A stretch of 40,342 bases of DNA from CBFIJI01 sp965662885 (lineage in GTDB: Bacteria > Bacteroidota > Bacteroidia > Flavobacteriales > Flavobacteriaceae): the NCBI GenBank assembly GCA_965662885.1, contig CBFIJI010000008.1, positions 1 through 40,342 on the forward strand, given 5' to 3'. Of the stretch, positions 16,962-25,735 are shown one piece after another. The notes under the pieces were generated by a model. That model was given only the letters and a program-made list of their open reading frames with translations. It had not been told where the DNA came from and ran no database searches. The position numbers and the translations under genes were made by a program. Position 1 is the first letter of the stretch. Each line of letters opens with the position of its first letter.

Positions 16962-18503
16962 TTAAAGGGTCTTAAGCAGTGAACTCATCGCTGTTTGGGC
17001 AATCACTTTTGTTGCCACTTCGCCCATTGGAATTCTAATTTGTTCCATAGTATCACGGTCCCGAAGTGTAACGGTTTGATCCTCTAAACTTTGGTGATCA
17101 ATCGTAACACAATAGGGTGTACCAAGGGCGTCCTGTCTTCGATAACGACGTCCAACGGCATCTTTTTCATCATAGGAAACCGTTGTGTTCCATTTTAACT
17201 CCTTAACCAAGGTTTTAGCTAATTCAGGTAAACCATCTTTTTTAAGCAAGGGTAAAACCGCTACTTTGGTTGGGGCCAATACAGGTGGAATTTTAAGTAC
17301 TGTTCGCGTAGAACCATCTTCCAACGTTTCTTCGGTATAGGCCTTTGAAAAAATAGCTAGGAACATACGATCTAAACCAATAGATGTTTCAACTACATAG
17401 GGTACATAGCTTTCATTGCGTTCGGGATCGAAGTACTGTAATTTTTTTCCAGTAAATTTTTCATGACTCCGTAAATCAAAATCGGTTCTGGAATGGATTC
17501 CTTCCAATTCTTTAAATCCAAAAGGAAAACGAAATTCAATATCAGAAGCTGCATCGGCGTAGTGTGCCAACTTTTCATGATCGTGAAAACGGTAATTATC
17601 TTCACCCATCCCTAAAGCCAAATGCCATTTTAAACGACTTTCCTTCCAATGCTGATACCACTCTTTTTGGGTTCCAGGGGGAATAAAAAATTGCATTTCC
17701 ATTTGTTCAAATTCCCGCATTCGAAAGATAAACTGTCGTGCTACGATTTCATTACGGAAGGCTTTTCCTGTTTGCGCAATACCAAAGGGCAGCTTCATTC
17801 TTCCAGATTTTTGGACATTCAAGAAGTTGACAAAAATTCCTTGTGCTGTTTCTGGTCGCAGATATAAGTCCATAGCCGTATCAGCAGAGGCCCCTAACTT
17901 CGTTCCAAACATCAAATTAAATTGTTTGACTTCGGTCCAATTTCGCGAACCTGTTTCAGGACAAGCAATGGCGAGTTCTTCAATCAAATTTTTAACATCT
18001 TCAAGGTCTTCATTTTCTAACGATTTCCCCAAACGTTTAAGAATGGCTTCCCCTTTTTCTCGATAACCCACCACCCGGGGGTTTGTGGATAAAAATTGAT
18101 CTTTATCAAAAGACTCTCCAAACCGTTTGGCCGCCTTAGTGACTTCTTTTTCAATTTTTGCATCTAGTTTGGCCACAAAATCTTCAACCAAAACATCGGC
18201 ACGGTAGCGTTTTTTAGAATCCTTATTGTCAATTAAAGGGTCGTTAAACGCATCAACATGGCCAGAGGCTTTCCATGTAGTCGGGTGCATTAAAATAGCA
18301 GCATCAATACCCACTATGTTTTCATGGAGTTGCACCATAGATTTCCACCAATATTCCCGAATATTTTTTTTCAATGCTACCCCATTTTGTGCATAGTCAT
18401 AAACCGCACTAAGGCCATCATAAATTTCACTCGAAGGAAATACAAACCCATATTCTTTTGCATGGGCAATTACTTTTTTAAAAAGATCTGCTTGCTGTAC
18501 CAT
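16962..18503 (-). CDS. glyS: glycyl-tRNA synthetase (alpha2 type)
   Basis: Class II aminoacyl-tRNA synthetase that charges tRNA(Gly). I start it at ATG 18503-18501 (513 residues, MVQQADLFKKVIAHAKEYGF). The frame continues 14 codons to a TTG, but family members begin close to this Met. The N-terminal EYGFVFPSSEIYDGLSAVYDYAQNG is diagnostic, as are YLRPETAQGIFVNF, GIAQTGKAFRNEI and the MREFEQMEMQFF motif. The C-terminal anticodon-binding domain includes APTKVAVLPLLKKDGL. This is the single-chain eukaryote/archaea-like homodimer type, not the separate GlyQ/GlyS subunits. It is divergent from comF with 53 nt between starts. Confidence 0.96.
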   Translation of the reverse strand: MVQQADLFKKVIAHAKEYGFVFPSSEIYDGLSAVYDYAQNGVALKKNIREYWWKSMVQLHENIVGIDAAILMHPTTWKASGHVDAFNDPLIDNKDSKKRYRADVLVEDFVAKLDAKIEKEVTKAAKRFGESFDKDQFLSTNPRVVGYREKGEAILKRLGKSLENEDLEDVKNLIEELAIACPETGSRNWTEVKQFNLMFGTKLGASADTAMDLYLRPETAQGIFVNFLNVQKSGRMKLPFGIAQTGKAFRNEIVARQFIFRMREFEQMEMQFFIPPGTQKEWYQHWKESRLKWHLALGMGEDNYRFHDHEKLAHYADAASDIEFRFPFGFKELEGIHSRTDFDLRSHEKFTGKKLQYFDPERNESYVPYVVETSIGLDRMFLAIFSKAYTEETLEDGSTRTVLKIPPVLAPTKVAVLPLLKKDGLPELAKTLVKELKWNTTVSYDEKDAVGRRYRRQDALGTPYCVTIDHQSLEDQTVTLRDRDTMEQIRIPMGEVATKVIAQTAMSSLLKTL

Positions 18504-18556
18504 GGCGCAAAAATAAATCATTCTAGCTATCTTTAGAGTATCCAAATCGAGAAACC

Positions 18557-19258
18557 TTGCAAAAAAATATCCTACGATTAGTAAAAGACTTTGTCCAGCT
18601 TTTTTTTCCTAAAGTATGCTATGGTTGTCATACCGCATTGGAACCTTATGAAAAAGTGATTTGTACTCGTTGTCATGTGGAAGTACCCCTTACCAATTTC
18701 CATTTAGAAGAAAAGAATACGCTTAAAAAGAAATTTGAAGAATGGCTATGTATTCAAAATGCAACAGCCTTATGCTACTTTCAAAAAGAGGGTATGGTGG
18801 CCTCTCTTATTCATCAATTTAAATATCAAGGTATTCAAGATATTGGAGTATTTCTTGGAAAATGGTTGGGGCACCAAATTAAAGAAAGCCCATTTTTCTC
18901 TAGTATCCAGCTTATTGTCCCCGTTCCACTTCACCCAAAAAGAGAACTAAAAAGGGGGTTTAATCAGGCAAGCATTATTGGACAACAAATCAGTATCATC
19001 ACGGAGGTTCCGTTGATGGAAAATGGTTTAATACGAAAAAAAAACACCCAACATTTGGCCCATTTTGGTACTGATGAACGTTGGAAAGAAATAGAAGATG
19101 CCTTTGAAGTAAATCCACAATTGAAAAATAAAGCTATTCACTTTTTACTTATTGATGATGTGATCACAACAGGCGCCACATTAAATGCGTGTTCCCAAAG
19201 CTTATTGGAAGTTAGTGGAGGAAAAATCAGTATCGCTGCTCTTGCCTTTAGGCTCTGA
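18557..19258 (+). CDS. comF: ComF family phosphoribosyltransferase-like protein
   Basis: A 233-residue ComF homologue, a family needed for DNA uptake in naturally competent bacteria and often annotated as an amidophosphoribosyltransferase. The N-terminus carries a zinc-ribbon-like cysteine set (Cys21, Cys24, Cys36, Cys39). The C-terminal half is a PRTase fold with LIVPVPLHPKRELKRGFNQA and the PRPP loop LLIDDVITTGAT (198-208). The start is TTG at 18557. An in-frame stop at 18524-18526 and no ATG or GTG between leave TTG as the only sensible choice. Other competence genes are not seen nearby. Confidence 0.9.
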   Translation: MQKNILRLVKDFVQLFFPKVCYGCHTALEPYEKVICTRCHVEVPLTNFHLEEKNTLKKKFEEWLCIQNATALCYFQKEGMVASLIHQFKYQGIQDIGVFLGKWLGHQIKESPFFSSIQLIVPVPLHPKRELKRGFNQASIIGQQISIITEVPLMENGLIRKKNTQHLAHFGTDERWKEIEDAFEVNPQLKNKAIHFLLIDDVITTGATLNACSQSLLEVSGGKISIAALAFRL

Positions 19259-19294
19259 TTGAATATTGTCTTATTTTTGAAAAAATTTAGACCA

Positions 19295-20953
19295 ATGAGA
19301 TGGGGTTTTTCCAGTGTAATCGTTATCCTTTTAACGCTTAGTTTTGTTCGTTGTGCCAAACGAAGCACACCCAATGGAGGACCGAAAGATTCCATCCCTC
19401 CTGTTTTGGTCAATTCCAACCCCAAAATAAATTCTATATTCTTTGACAAAGAGGAAATTGAGCTGACCTTCGATGAGTACATTACGCTTAAAGAAATTAA
19501 TAAACAATTGATTATTTCACCGCCTATCGAGCGTGATCAATACAAAATATTCCCACAAACAGGCGCCTCCAAAAAGATCAAAATTGAACTGCTGGACACC
19601 CTATTGGAAAATACTACCTATACCTTTAATTTTGGAACTTCCATTTCAGATTATAACGAATCAATCCCAATGCCCTATTTCTCCTACACCTTTTCCACAG
19701 GTGCCATCATTGATTCCTTAGAGTTTAAAGGTCGCGTAGAAGATGCTTTTGAAAAAGAACCCCAACCCTTTATTTCTGTTCAAATGTATCCCATTGACAG
19801 TACGTTTTCTGACTCTACAATTTTTTTAAAGAAACCCTTTTACATCAGTAATACGTTAGATAGTATTCTATTTAACTTTAAAAACTTGAAAGAAGGTACT
19901 TATGAAATCATTGCCTTGGAAGATGTTGCTGGTAATTATGTTTTTGACCAAAATAGCGATAAAATTGGCTTTTCTGAAACACCGATCACCCTTCCCCGTG
20001 ACAGTGTAATCCATCTCCGTCTTTTTAAAGAAATTTCCAATTTCGAATGGGCTAAACCTTTTTTTATTAATGACCATCATATAGGAATTGGATATTATGG
20101 CGAGTATCAAGACGAAGATTTTGAAATGATCAGTGCAGTTCCAGATTCCTTTGAGACGCTGCTTACCAAAAACAAAAAAACGGACACCTTGAATTATTGG
20201 TTTAAGGGGGCTGAATTGGACTCCCTAAAATTTAATTTTATTGTCCAAGATACCCTGAGAACTGATAATGTTCAATTTAGAAATCCTGTTGCCGATTCTT
20301 TAGTAATTAGAGCAATTACTCAGGGAGAATTAAAACTTACTGAAAAGTTTATTTTATCGGCAAATCTTCCAATCGTCAAAGTAGATCCCGCCTTTGTTGC
20401 AGTCACCAACATCGATACTTTAGCTGTACCTTTTGCGATGGATATCAACGAAAACTACGATGAAGTCACTATTGACTTTGAGGTACTCCCCAGCGACCAA
20501 TACACCATTAATCTGTTGCCCAATGCATTAGAAGACTTTTTCGGGGCGACAAACGATACCTTAAGTTTTTCCTTGATCACCAATAAAGTGGAGGATTTTG
20601 GCAATATTTTTATTCGCCTTATTCACGATCAAAATACGCCGTTTATTTTAGAACTGTTAAATGCGCAAGATGAAGTGGTTCAGACGTTTACAGCACCTAC
20701 TGATAGTGGTGTTTTTCCTTTTCTATTACACCCTCCTGGTACATATAGCTTAAGATTCACAGAGGATGTCAATGGAAATAAAAAGTGGGATACAGGAAGT
20801 TACCTAGAAAAACGACAACCTGAAAAGGTCATTTACTTTCCCGTGACTTTAGACCTAAGAGCCAATTGGGATCTCAACGAAACATTTAATCCAGCTGAAG
20901 CCGAAAAAAATCGGTATGTCCCAAAAACCCCTACCACTGAAATTCAAGAATAG
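19295..20953 (+). CDS. Ig-like domain lipoprotein
   Basis: A surface or periplasmic protein common in Bacteroidetes. The frame opens at TTG 19259, right after the comF stop, but I prefer ATG 19295 (552 residues, MRWGFSSVIVILLTLSFVRC), which gives a compact lipoprotein-like signal ending at Cys20. The lipobox is weak (FVRC), and the earlier TTG would add a basic stretch. After the cysteine comes AKRSTPNGGPKDSIPPVLV and a bacterial Ig-like domain (SNPKINSIFFDKEEIELTFDEYITL), then a long beta-rich region with further Ig/prealbumin-like repeats such as GTYEIIALEDVAGNYVFDQNSDKIGF and GTYSLRFTEDVNGNKKWDTG. Function unknown; probably co-transcribed with comF. Confidence 0.82.
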   Translation: MRWGFSSVIVILLTLSFVRCAKRSTPNGGPKDSIPPVLVNSNPKINSIFFDKEEIELTFDEYITLKEINKQLIISPPIERDQYKIFPQTGASKKIKIELLDTLLENTTYTFNFGTSISDYNESIPMPYFSYTFSTGAIIDSLEFKGRVEDAFEKEPQPFISVQMYPIDSTFSDSTIFLKKPFYISNTLDSILFNFKNLKEGTYEIIALEDVAGNYVFDQNSDKIGFSETPITLPRDSVIHLRLFKEISNFEWAKPFFINDHHIGIGYYGEYQDEDFEMISAVPDSFETLLTKNKKTDTLNYWFKGAELDSLKFNFIVQDTLRTDNVQFRNPVADSLVIRAITQGELKLTEKFILSANLPIVKVDPAFVAVTNIDTLAVPFAMDINENYDEVTIDFEVLPSDQYTINLLPNALEDFFGATNDTLSFSLITNKVEDFGNIFIRLIHDQNTPFILELLNAQDEVVQTFTAPTDSGVFPFLLHPPGTYSLRFTEDVNGNKKWDTGSYLEKRQPEKVIYFPVTLDLRANWDLNETFNPAEAEKNRYVPKTPTTEIQE

Positions 20954-21233
20954 CTACTTTGAAAACACACTTAGAAATCCAAAAAAAAGGTATTAAAACC
21001 CACTTCTTTTTGGCTAACTTTTAATGAGCAGTTCACGGTTTTATTAAATATCTTTTTTTTTATAAAAAATATACTTATCGTTGAAGGAAATAAATTTTAA
21101 TGCTTTAATTCGTACTTTAATTTAGAATTGAATCGTTTTTTAAAATGATAATAATCACCTGTTTATAAGACGTTAACGTTTAAAAATCATCAAAAAATAA
21201 CAATCATTTTTTAAGTAATAAAAACACTATTTT
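20954..21233. other. 280-nt intergenic region, AT-rich
   Basis: Lies between two plus-strand genes. I see no open frame of note and no strong TAnnTTTG box. TGATAATAATCA (21147-21158) is a small interrupted palindrome, and the last 60 nt are very A-rich. The promoter of the cupin gene must be here but cannot be placed with confidence. Confidence 0.5.
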
Positions 21234-21716
21234 ATGACGACAATTAAAGCACAAGAACAGGAAATCATCAATAAAGGATTCCGGGTGGTAGATAAAAACT
21301 ACGAAAAGCCTTGGGGTGGTTTTTTAGTCATTGATGAATCCCAAGCTCAAGAATTTGCAAATCAATTTTTTGAAGGTATTGATGTAGAAAGTTTAAAAAT
21401 TGGTGGAAAGTTAAGTCCAAAAATTTTGGTTGTGAATCCAGATGCTCGTTTGTCTTGGCAATACCATCATCGCCGTGCAGAAATCTGGCGTGTTATTGAA
21501 GGTGAGGTAGGAATTGTAAGATCTAATGATGATACGGAAGGGGAATTGGTCGTTCACAAAACATTCGAACAAGTAAAGTTATCTCAAGGAGAACGCCACC
21601 GTTTGATTGGACTTAAAGAAACTGGCGTCGTTGCTGAAATATGGATTCATACAGACCCTGAAAACCCTTCCAATGAAGAAGACATTGTTCGGGTTCAAGA
21701 CGATTTTGGACGATAA
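21234..21716 (+). CDS. cupin-domain protein, mannose-6-phosphate isomerase type II-like
   Basis: A 160-residue single cupin. The motif SWQYHHRRAEIWRVIEGEVG gives the metal-binding His-His-Glu set of cupin motif 1, and GERHRLIGLKETGVVAEIW gives motif 2 with the last histidine. This matches the isomerase domain that in other bacteria is fused behind GDP-mannose pyrophosphorylase, here on its own. The C-terminus ENPSNEEDIVRVQDDFGR is the usual end of that domain. The likely role is mannose/fructose-6-phosphate interconversion or another sugar-phosphate step; no capsule or sugar-nucleotide genes lie next to it. A weak hairpin terminator overlaps the intergenic gap after it. Confidence 0.8.
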   Translation: MTTIKAQEQEIINKGFRVVDKNYEKPWGGFLVIDESQAQEFANQFFEGIDVESLKIGGKLSPKILVVNPDARLSWQYHHRRAEIWRVIEGEVGIVRSNDDTEGELVVHKTFEQVKLSQGERHRLIGLKETGVVAEIWIHTDPENPSNEEDIVRVQDDFGR

Positions 21717-21718
21717 CC

Positions 21719-21748
21719 TCAGCTTATTGCTTAGCTGAATTTTTATTT
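21719..21748 (+). terminator. probable terminator after the cupin gene
   Basis: TCAGCT (21719-21724), 8-nt loop, AGCTGA (21733-21738), then A and five T (21740-21744) in a T-rich stretch. The 6-bp stem covers the stop of the convergent nitrilase gene. The stem is short, so the call is modest. Confidence 0.4.
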
Positions 21749-22521
21749 AAAGCAAAAGAATCTTTATCCTTTAAAAAAGGTAAATGCCTACGTTGCACTT
21801 GAAGCGACTGATGGTCGAGGCTAGCATTTAAAAGTAGGGTCTCTTCACTAATTTTATCTGTAATTAAATTTCCCAAAGGGTCATATGCTGCACTGTGTCC
21901 AGGGTATTGATGTCCATTGGGATCTGTACCCACTCGATTCACCCCGATGCAATAAGCCATGTTTTCAATGGCACGCGCTTTCAGTAACGTATCCCATGCC
22001 TGAATTCTAGGTTGTGGCCAGTTGGCGACATAAATCAAGACATCATAATCAGAAGTATTACGAGACCAAACTGGAAAGCGTAAATCATAACATATACGAA
22101 GACATATCTTCCATCCCTTATAATGAATCAATCCATCATTTTCCCCCGCTTTATAGACCTTATGTTCTCCAGCTAAAGTAAAGGTGTGTCGCTTATCATA
22201 ATAATCTATTTCTCCTTCGGGAGTCACCAATAAAAACCGATTGTAGTACTGGTTATTTTCTTGAATAACCAGACTTCCTCCGATGGCTGCTTGATGTTTT
22301 TGTGCCAGCAATTGCATCCATTGTAAGGTTGAACCATTCATGGGTTCAGCCACATTTTTAGGTTGCATTGTAAAACCAGAAGTAAACATTTCTGGAAGGA
22401 GAATCAAATCTGATGCACCAACACTTGTACGCAGCAATTCCTCAATGGCTGTTCTATTTTCATTTGCTGCCTCCCAAACTAGCGGAATTTGAATCAAGGT
22501 AACCTTTAAATTGTCAACCAT
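21724..22521 (-). CDS. carbon-nitrogen hydrolase, omega-amidase-like
   Basis: A 265-residue nitrilase-superfamily amidase. The Glu-Lys-Cys triad is visible: Glu44 in LLPEMFTSGF, Lys110 in YYDKRHTFTLAGE, Cys144 in LRICYDLRFPVW. The match to the YafV/Nit2 omega-amidase branch is close. That branch hydrolyses alpha-ketoglutaramate or alpha-ketosuccinamate, clearing dead-end products of glutamine transamination and supporting methionine salvage. It is cytoplasmic with no signal peptide, and convergent with the cupin gene. Confidence 0.9.
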   Translation of the reverse strand: MVDNLKVTLIQIPLVWEAANENRTAIEELLRTSVGASDLILLPEMFTSGFTMQPKNVAEPMNGSTLQWMQLLAQKHQAAIGGSLVIQENNQYYNRFLLVTPEGEIDYYDKRHTFTLAGEHKVYKAGENDGLIHYKGWKICLRICYDLRFPVWSRNTSDYDVLIYVANWPQPRIQAWDTLLKARAIENMAYCIGVNRVGTDPNGHQYPGHSAAYDPLGNLITDKISEETLLLNASLDHQSLQVQRRHLPFLKDKDSFALNKNSAKQ

Positions 22522-22683
22522 TTTTTTATTTAAAATTACATATAATTAAGGAAATTCATTTTAAACCTGGCTTTAACACTAACCACTTAGCTTCCTCCTA
22601 TTTATTGATTACATATTTTGCTAGTTCCAAAAATCCCATAAAGAAAGGGGATGTTTTTATATCTTTAATTTAAATTAAACGAA

Positions 22684-23865
22684 ATGATTGATAAAAGGTA
22701 TTTAAAGCATAAAACGTTGCCATGGCAATTATTCTTATTTTTTTCAATAGGGATTCTAAGCGCTCAAGACTATTATTATCCAGAAAAAAATGTGGAATGG
22801 GAGCAAGCATCTCCAGAATCCTTTAAAATAAATTCAAATGGCTTGAAGGAAGCCGTTGCTTTTGCAGAAGCCAATGAATACAGTGGCGATCGTGACCTGC
22901 GAATTGCTATCGTAAAAGGTTTTGCACGAGAGCCTTACCACAAACTTTTGGGTCCTACCAAAAAACGTGGGGGACCTGCTGGAATGATTTTAAAAGAAGG
23001 AAAAGTTATTGCACATTGGGGCGATACCAAAAGGGTAGATATGACCTTTAGTGTCACCAAAAGTTATTTATCATCCATTGCAGGACTAGCCATTGATAAC
23101 CGCTTGATTACCTCCGCATCTGCTCCTGTAAGGTCATATGTTTGGGATACCACCTTTGATGGTGCCCATAACGGAAAAATCACATGGGAACATCTACTCA
23201 ATCAATCTTCAGACTGGTCAGGCACCCTTTGGGGTGGCCATGATTGGGCAGACCGACCTCCTCGAGAAGGGGGCATTGATACTTGGAAAAATCGAAAATT
23301 ACATACTCCTGGCACACATTACAAATACAATGACGTTCGAGTAAATGTCCTCGCCTATTCCCTGCTCCAAGTTTGGCGAAAACCCTTACCACAAATTTTA
23401 AAAGAACGGCTTATGGACCCTATTGGAGCAAGTACAACTTGGCGCTGGTTTGGTTATGAAAATTCTTGGGTCAATGTGGATGGTAATTGGGTGCAATCGG
23501 TTTCAGGAGGAGGACATTCTGGAGGAGGATTATTTATCAATACAGAGGATCACGCCCGTTTTGGCTTGTTATTTTTATCCAATGGATCGTGGAATGGAAA
23601 ACAATTGATCAGTCACGATTGGATTAAAGCAGCTACCACACCTTCCCCTGCTAATGTCAACTATGGTTATATGTGGTGGCTCAATCAAAAAGAAGGTAGC
23701 CGTTATTGGGAAGGGGTTCCAGAAAATGTGTATTATGCTGCAGGTTTTGGCGGAAATTTTATTGTAATTATCCCCGATCAAGATATGGTGATTGTAACCC
23801 GTTGGTTAGAGCCCAAGGAGATTGGAACTTTTGTCAAAAAAGTAATGGATGCCACACGTCCATAA
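22684..23865 (+). CDS. secreted serine hydrolase, class C beta-lactamase fold
   Basis: The 393-residue protein has an N-terminal signal peptide with hydrophobic core LPWQLFLFFSIGILS and a likely cut in SAQ/D. The nucleophile motif SVTK is at 123-126 (DMTFSVTKSYLSS) and the second-motif tyrosine is Tyr215 in HYKYNDVRVNVL. AAGFGGNFIVIIP stands where the third motif should be. Two segments, LNQSSDWSGTLWGGHDWADRPPREGG and SVSGGGHSGGGLFIN, are typical of esterase-like members. It is only distantly similar to the enzyme at 7948-9102, so the two are not a recent duplication. The substrate is unknown. Confidence 0.85.
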   Translation: MIDKRYLKHKTLPWQLFLFFSIGILSAQDYYYPEKNVEWEQASPESFKINSNGLKEAVAFAEANEYSGDRDLRIAIVKGFAREPYHKLLGPTKKRGGPAGMILKEGKVIAHWGDTKRVDMTFSVTKSYLSSIAGLAIDNRLITSASAPVRSYVWDTTFDGAHNGKITWEHLLNQSSDWSGTLWGGHDWADRPPREGGIDTWKNRKLHTPGTHYKYNDVRVNVLAYSLLQVWRKPLPQILKERLMDPIGASTTWRWFGYENSWVNVDGNWVQSVSGGGHSGGGLFINTEDHARFGLLFLSNGSWNGKQLISHDWIKAATTPSPANVNYGYMWWLNQKEGSRYWEGVPENVYYAAGFGGNFIVIIPDQDMVIVTRWLEPKEIGTFVKKVMDATRP

Positions 23866-23981
23866 AGCAGTAAACTTTAAGAGCTACGATAAACGCTATC
23901 ATTAGCAATGATGGTAACGTCATCAATATCTTTCGAGTAAGTATCGATTTTATGGGATGCTTCCCCTATAAACAAAACGGA

Positions 23982-24728
23982 CTATCCTTTTAGACTGGCC
24001 ATTAAATACTCTCGATTCATACGTGCAATATTCTCCAAAGAAATTCCTTTAGGACATTCCACTTCACAAGCTCCAGTATTGGTACAGTTTCCAAAACCTT
24101 CTTCGTCCATTTGTTTAACCATATTTAAAACACGGTCGGTAGCTTCCACTTTTCCTTGAGGAAGCAAAGCATATTGAGACACCTTAGCGGATACGAAGAG
24201 CATTGCAGAGGCATTTTTACAAGAAGCTACACATGCTCCACAGCCAATACAAGTGGCCGCATCAAAAGCCTTATCGGCATCATGCTTGTCAATGGGTATG
24301 GCATTGGCATCCTGTGTATTCCCCGAAGTGTTTACACTAACAAATCCTCCGGCTTGTTGAACACGATCAAAAGCAGAACGATCAACAGCTAAGTCTTTGA
24401 TGACCGGAAAGGCTTTGGCTCGAAAGGGTTCAATCGTGATGGTATCGCCATCCTTAAATTTACGCATATGTAATTGACACGTTGTTACCAATCGATCTGG
24501 GCCATGAGCCTCACCGTTGATAAACATCGAACACATCCCACAAATTCCCTCACGGCAATCGTGATCAAAGGCAATGGGATCCACACCTTTTTGGATTAAT
24601 TGTTCATTCAAAACATCCATCATCTCTAAAAAGGACATGTCTGGTGAAACCTCCTCAATAGGGTAGGTTACCATTTTCCCTGTAGCATCAGCATTTGCTT
24701 GTCGCCAAATTTTTAAAGTCAAATTCAT
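23982..24728 (-). CDS. sdhB: succinate dehydrogenase/fumarate reductase iron-sulfur subunit
   Basis: A 248-residue electron-transfer subunit of complex II. Three cluster sites are visible: the [2Fe-2S] site with Cys58, Cys63, Cys66 and Cys84 (DHDCREGICGMC...TTC), the [4Fe-4S] site CIGCGACVASCKNAS and the [3Fe-4S] site CTNTGACEVECPKG. It passes electrons from SdhA to SdhC and menaquinone. It is the last gene of the operon and is split from sdhA by an exported protein gene. Its TAG stop is followed in frame by 33 open codons (see findings), but the normal C-terminus REYLMASLKG supports the TAG as the true end. Confidence 0.96.
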   Translation of the reverse strand: MNLTLKIWRQANADATGKMVTYPIEEVSPDMSFLEMMDVLNEQLIQKGVDPIAFDHDCREGICGMCSMFINGEAHGPDRLVTTCQLHMRKFKDGDTITIEPFRAKAFPVIKDLAVDRSAFDRVQQAGGFVSVNTSGNTQDANAIPIDKHDADKAFDAATCIGCGACVASCKNASAMLFVSAKVSQYALLPQGKVEATDRVLNMVKQMDEEGFGNCTNTGACEVECPKGISLENIARMNREYLMASLKG

Positions 24729-24756
24729 AGTTCCCGTTTTTTACTTTATACTATTT

Positions 24757-25656
24757 TTAATCATTGCGTTGTAATCGATAAGGAGATTTCATCAACAACC
24801 ATTGAATATTTCCTTCCCAGTCATCTTGACTCCCCCATTTAAAAAGTGGGTCACGTTCCATGTCAAATATTTTTTTGCCATCCTCATATATTCTGAGGGT
24901 TGTTCTTGTTTGAAACGTTTCATATTGATCAAAATCAACATACCAATCACCTCCAGTAGAAACCTCATAAATGTCTGTACTGTGTCTTATTTCGCCATAT
25001 TCGTTTATTTCCAAAGACTCATCAACAATAATCTCTGGTTCATTTTCGATATAATATTGGTTAACAAATACTTCTTCTTCGAAAATAAAACGTACACTTC
25101 CCGTTAAAATGGTTCCTGCTCCAAGGTATTTTGAAAGTTCACTGATTGGATAAAAGTCCAGATTGGTATAATCCACTTTTGCCTTCATCAAACGTGCATT
25201 AGTTTCCCGTGCATCTAAGACCTTTAAATTCGTTTGATTGATAAATTTTCTTTCGATATATTCTTGAACTTCTAAACCGCTTTTTCCAATACTCTTTCCT
25301 GTGCTTTCATCATAAAAATTAAATGGTATTATAGCAACAAGATCTTTGTCAAATGGTGGAAACGTGTAGTCATATTCCTCCGTTATTGTTTGTTTTTCTT
25401 TTTTATCTGCTGTTTTAAAAACATGTTCTTTCCCATCAGAAAATTTGATTTTAATGATGTTTTCAACCATCATTTCATTGATGCGTTCTTCGCCTTCAAA
25501 TTTATATTGAATCCGCGTATCTCCCAAAAGAGTAACATTGGCTTCAATCATCTGATAATCTTTTGTCAAAATCAAATCCTTTCCGCCTTGGGCAAAGGAT
25601 TTTGCCCCTACTGGAAGTAGGAAACAAATAAGACAATTGATTTTAACTTTTTTCAT
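24757..25656 (-). CDS. exported CsgG/FlgO-like protein inserted in the sdh operon
   Basis: I start it at ATG 25656 (299 residues, signal peptide MKKVKINCLICFLLPVGAKS, likely cut after FAQ); a longer frame begins at 25695. Residues ~25-80 (KDLILTKDYQMIEANVTLLG, then VENIIKIKFSDGKEHVFK) match the short beta domain often found at the start of secreted Bacteroidetes proteins. Residues ~95-200 look like the CsgG/FlgO/TolB-N fold: LVAIIPFNFYDES, GLEVQEYIERKFINQ, LKVLDARETNARLMKAK, ELSKYLGAGTILTGSVRF. The C-terminal part is beta-rich. It is periplasmic or outer-membrane associated, function unknown. It lies 28 nt before sdhB and 79 nt after sdhA. Confidence 0.75.
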   Translation of the reverse strand: MKKVKINCLICFLLPVGAKSFAQGGKDLILTKDYQMIEANVTLLGDTRIQYKFEGEERINEMMVENIIKIKFSDGKEHVFKTADKKEKQTITEEYDYTFPPFDKDLVAIIPFNFYDESTGKSIGKSGLEVQEYIERKFINQTNLKVLDARETNARLMKAKVDYTNLDFYPISELSKYLGAGTILTGSVRFIFEEEVFVNQYYIENEPEIIVDESLEINEYGEIRHSTDIYEVSTGGDWYVDFDQYETFQTRTTLRIYEDGKKIFDMERDPLFKWGSQDDWEGNIQWLLMKSPYRLQRND

Positions 25657-25735
25657 TATCAGACTAAAGTTTTTAGAACGTTGGATAGGTTTCATAACGG
25701 GAAGATTTAGGGGGGACCAATAAAAAGAGGTTTAA

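Noticed and set aside
7948..23865. The two class C beta-lactamase-fold genes as a duplication or as antibiotic resistance genes.
   Set aside because: They share only family motifs, differ in signal and active-site surroundings, and look like esterase/peptidase types rather than AmpC enzymes.
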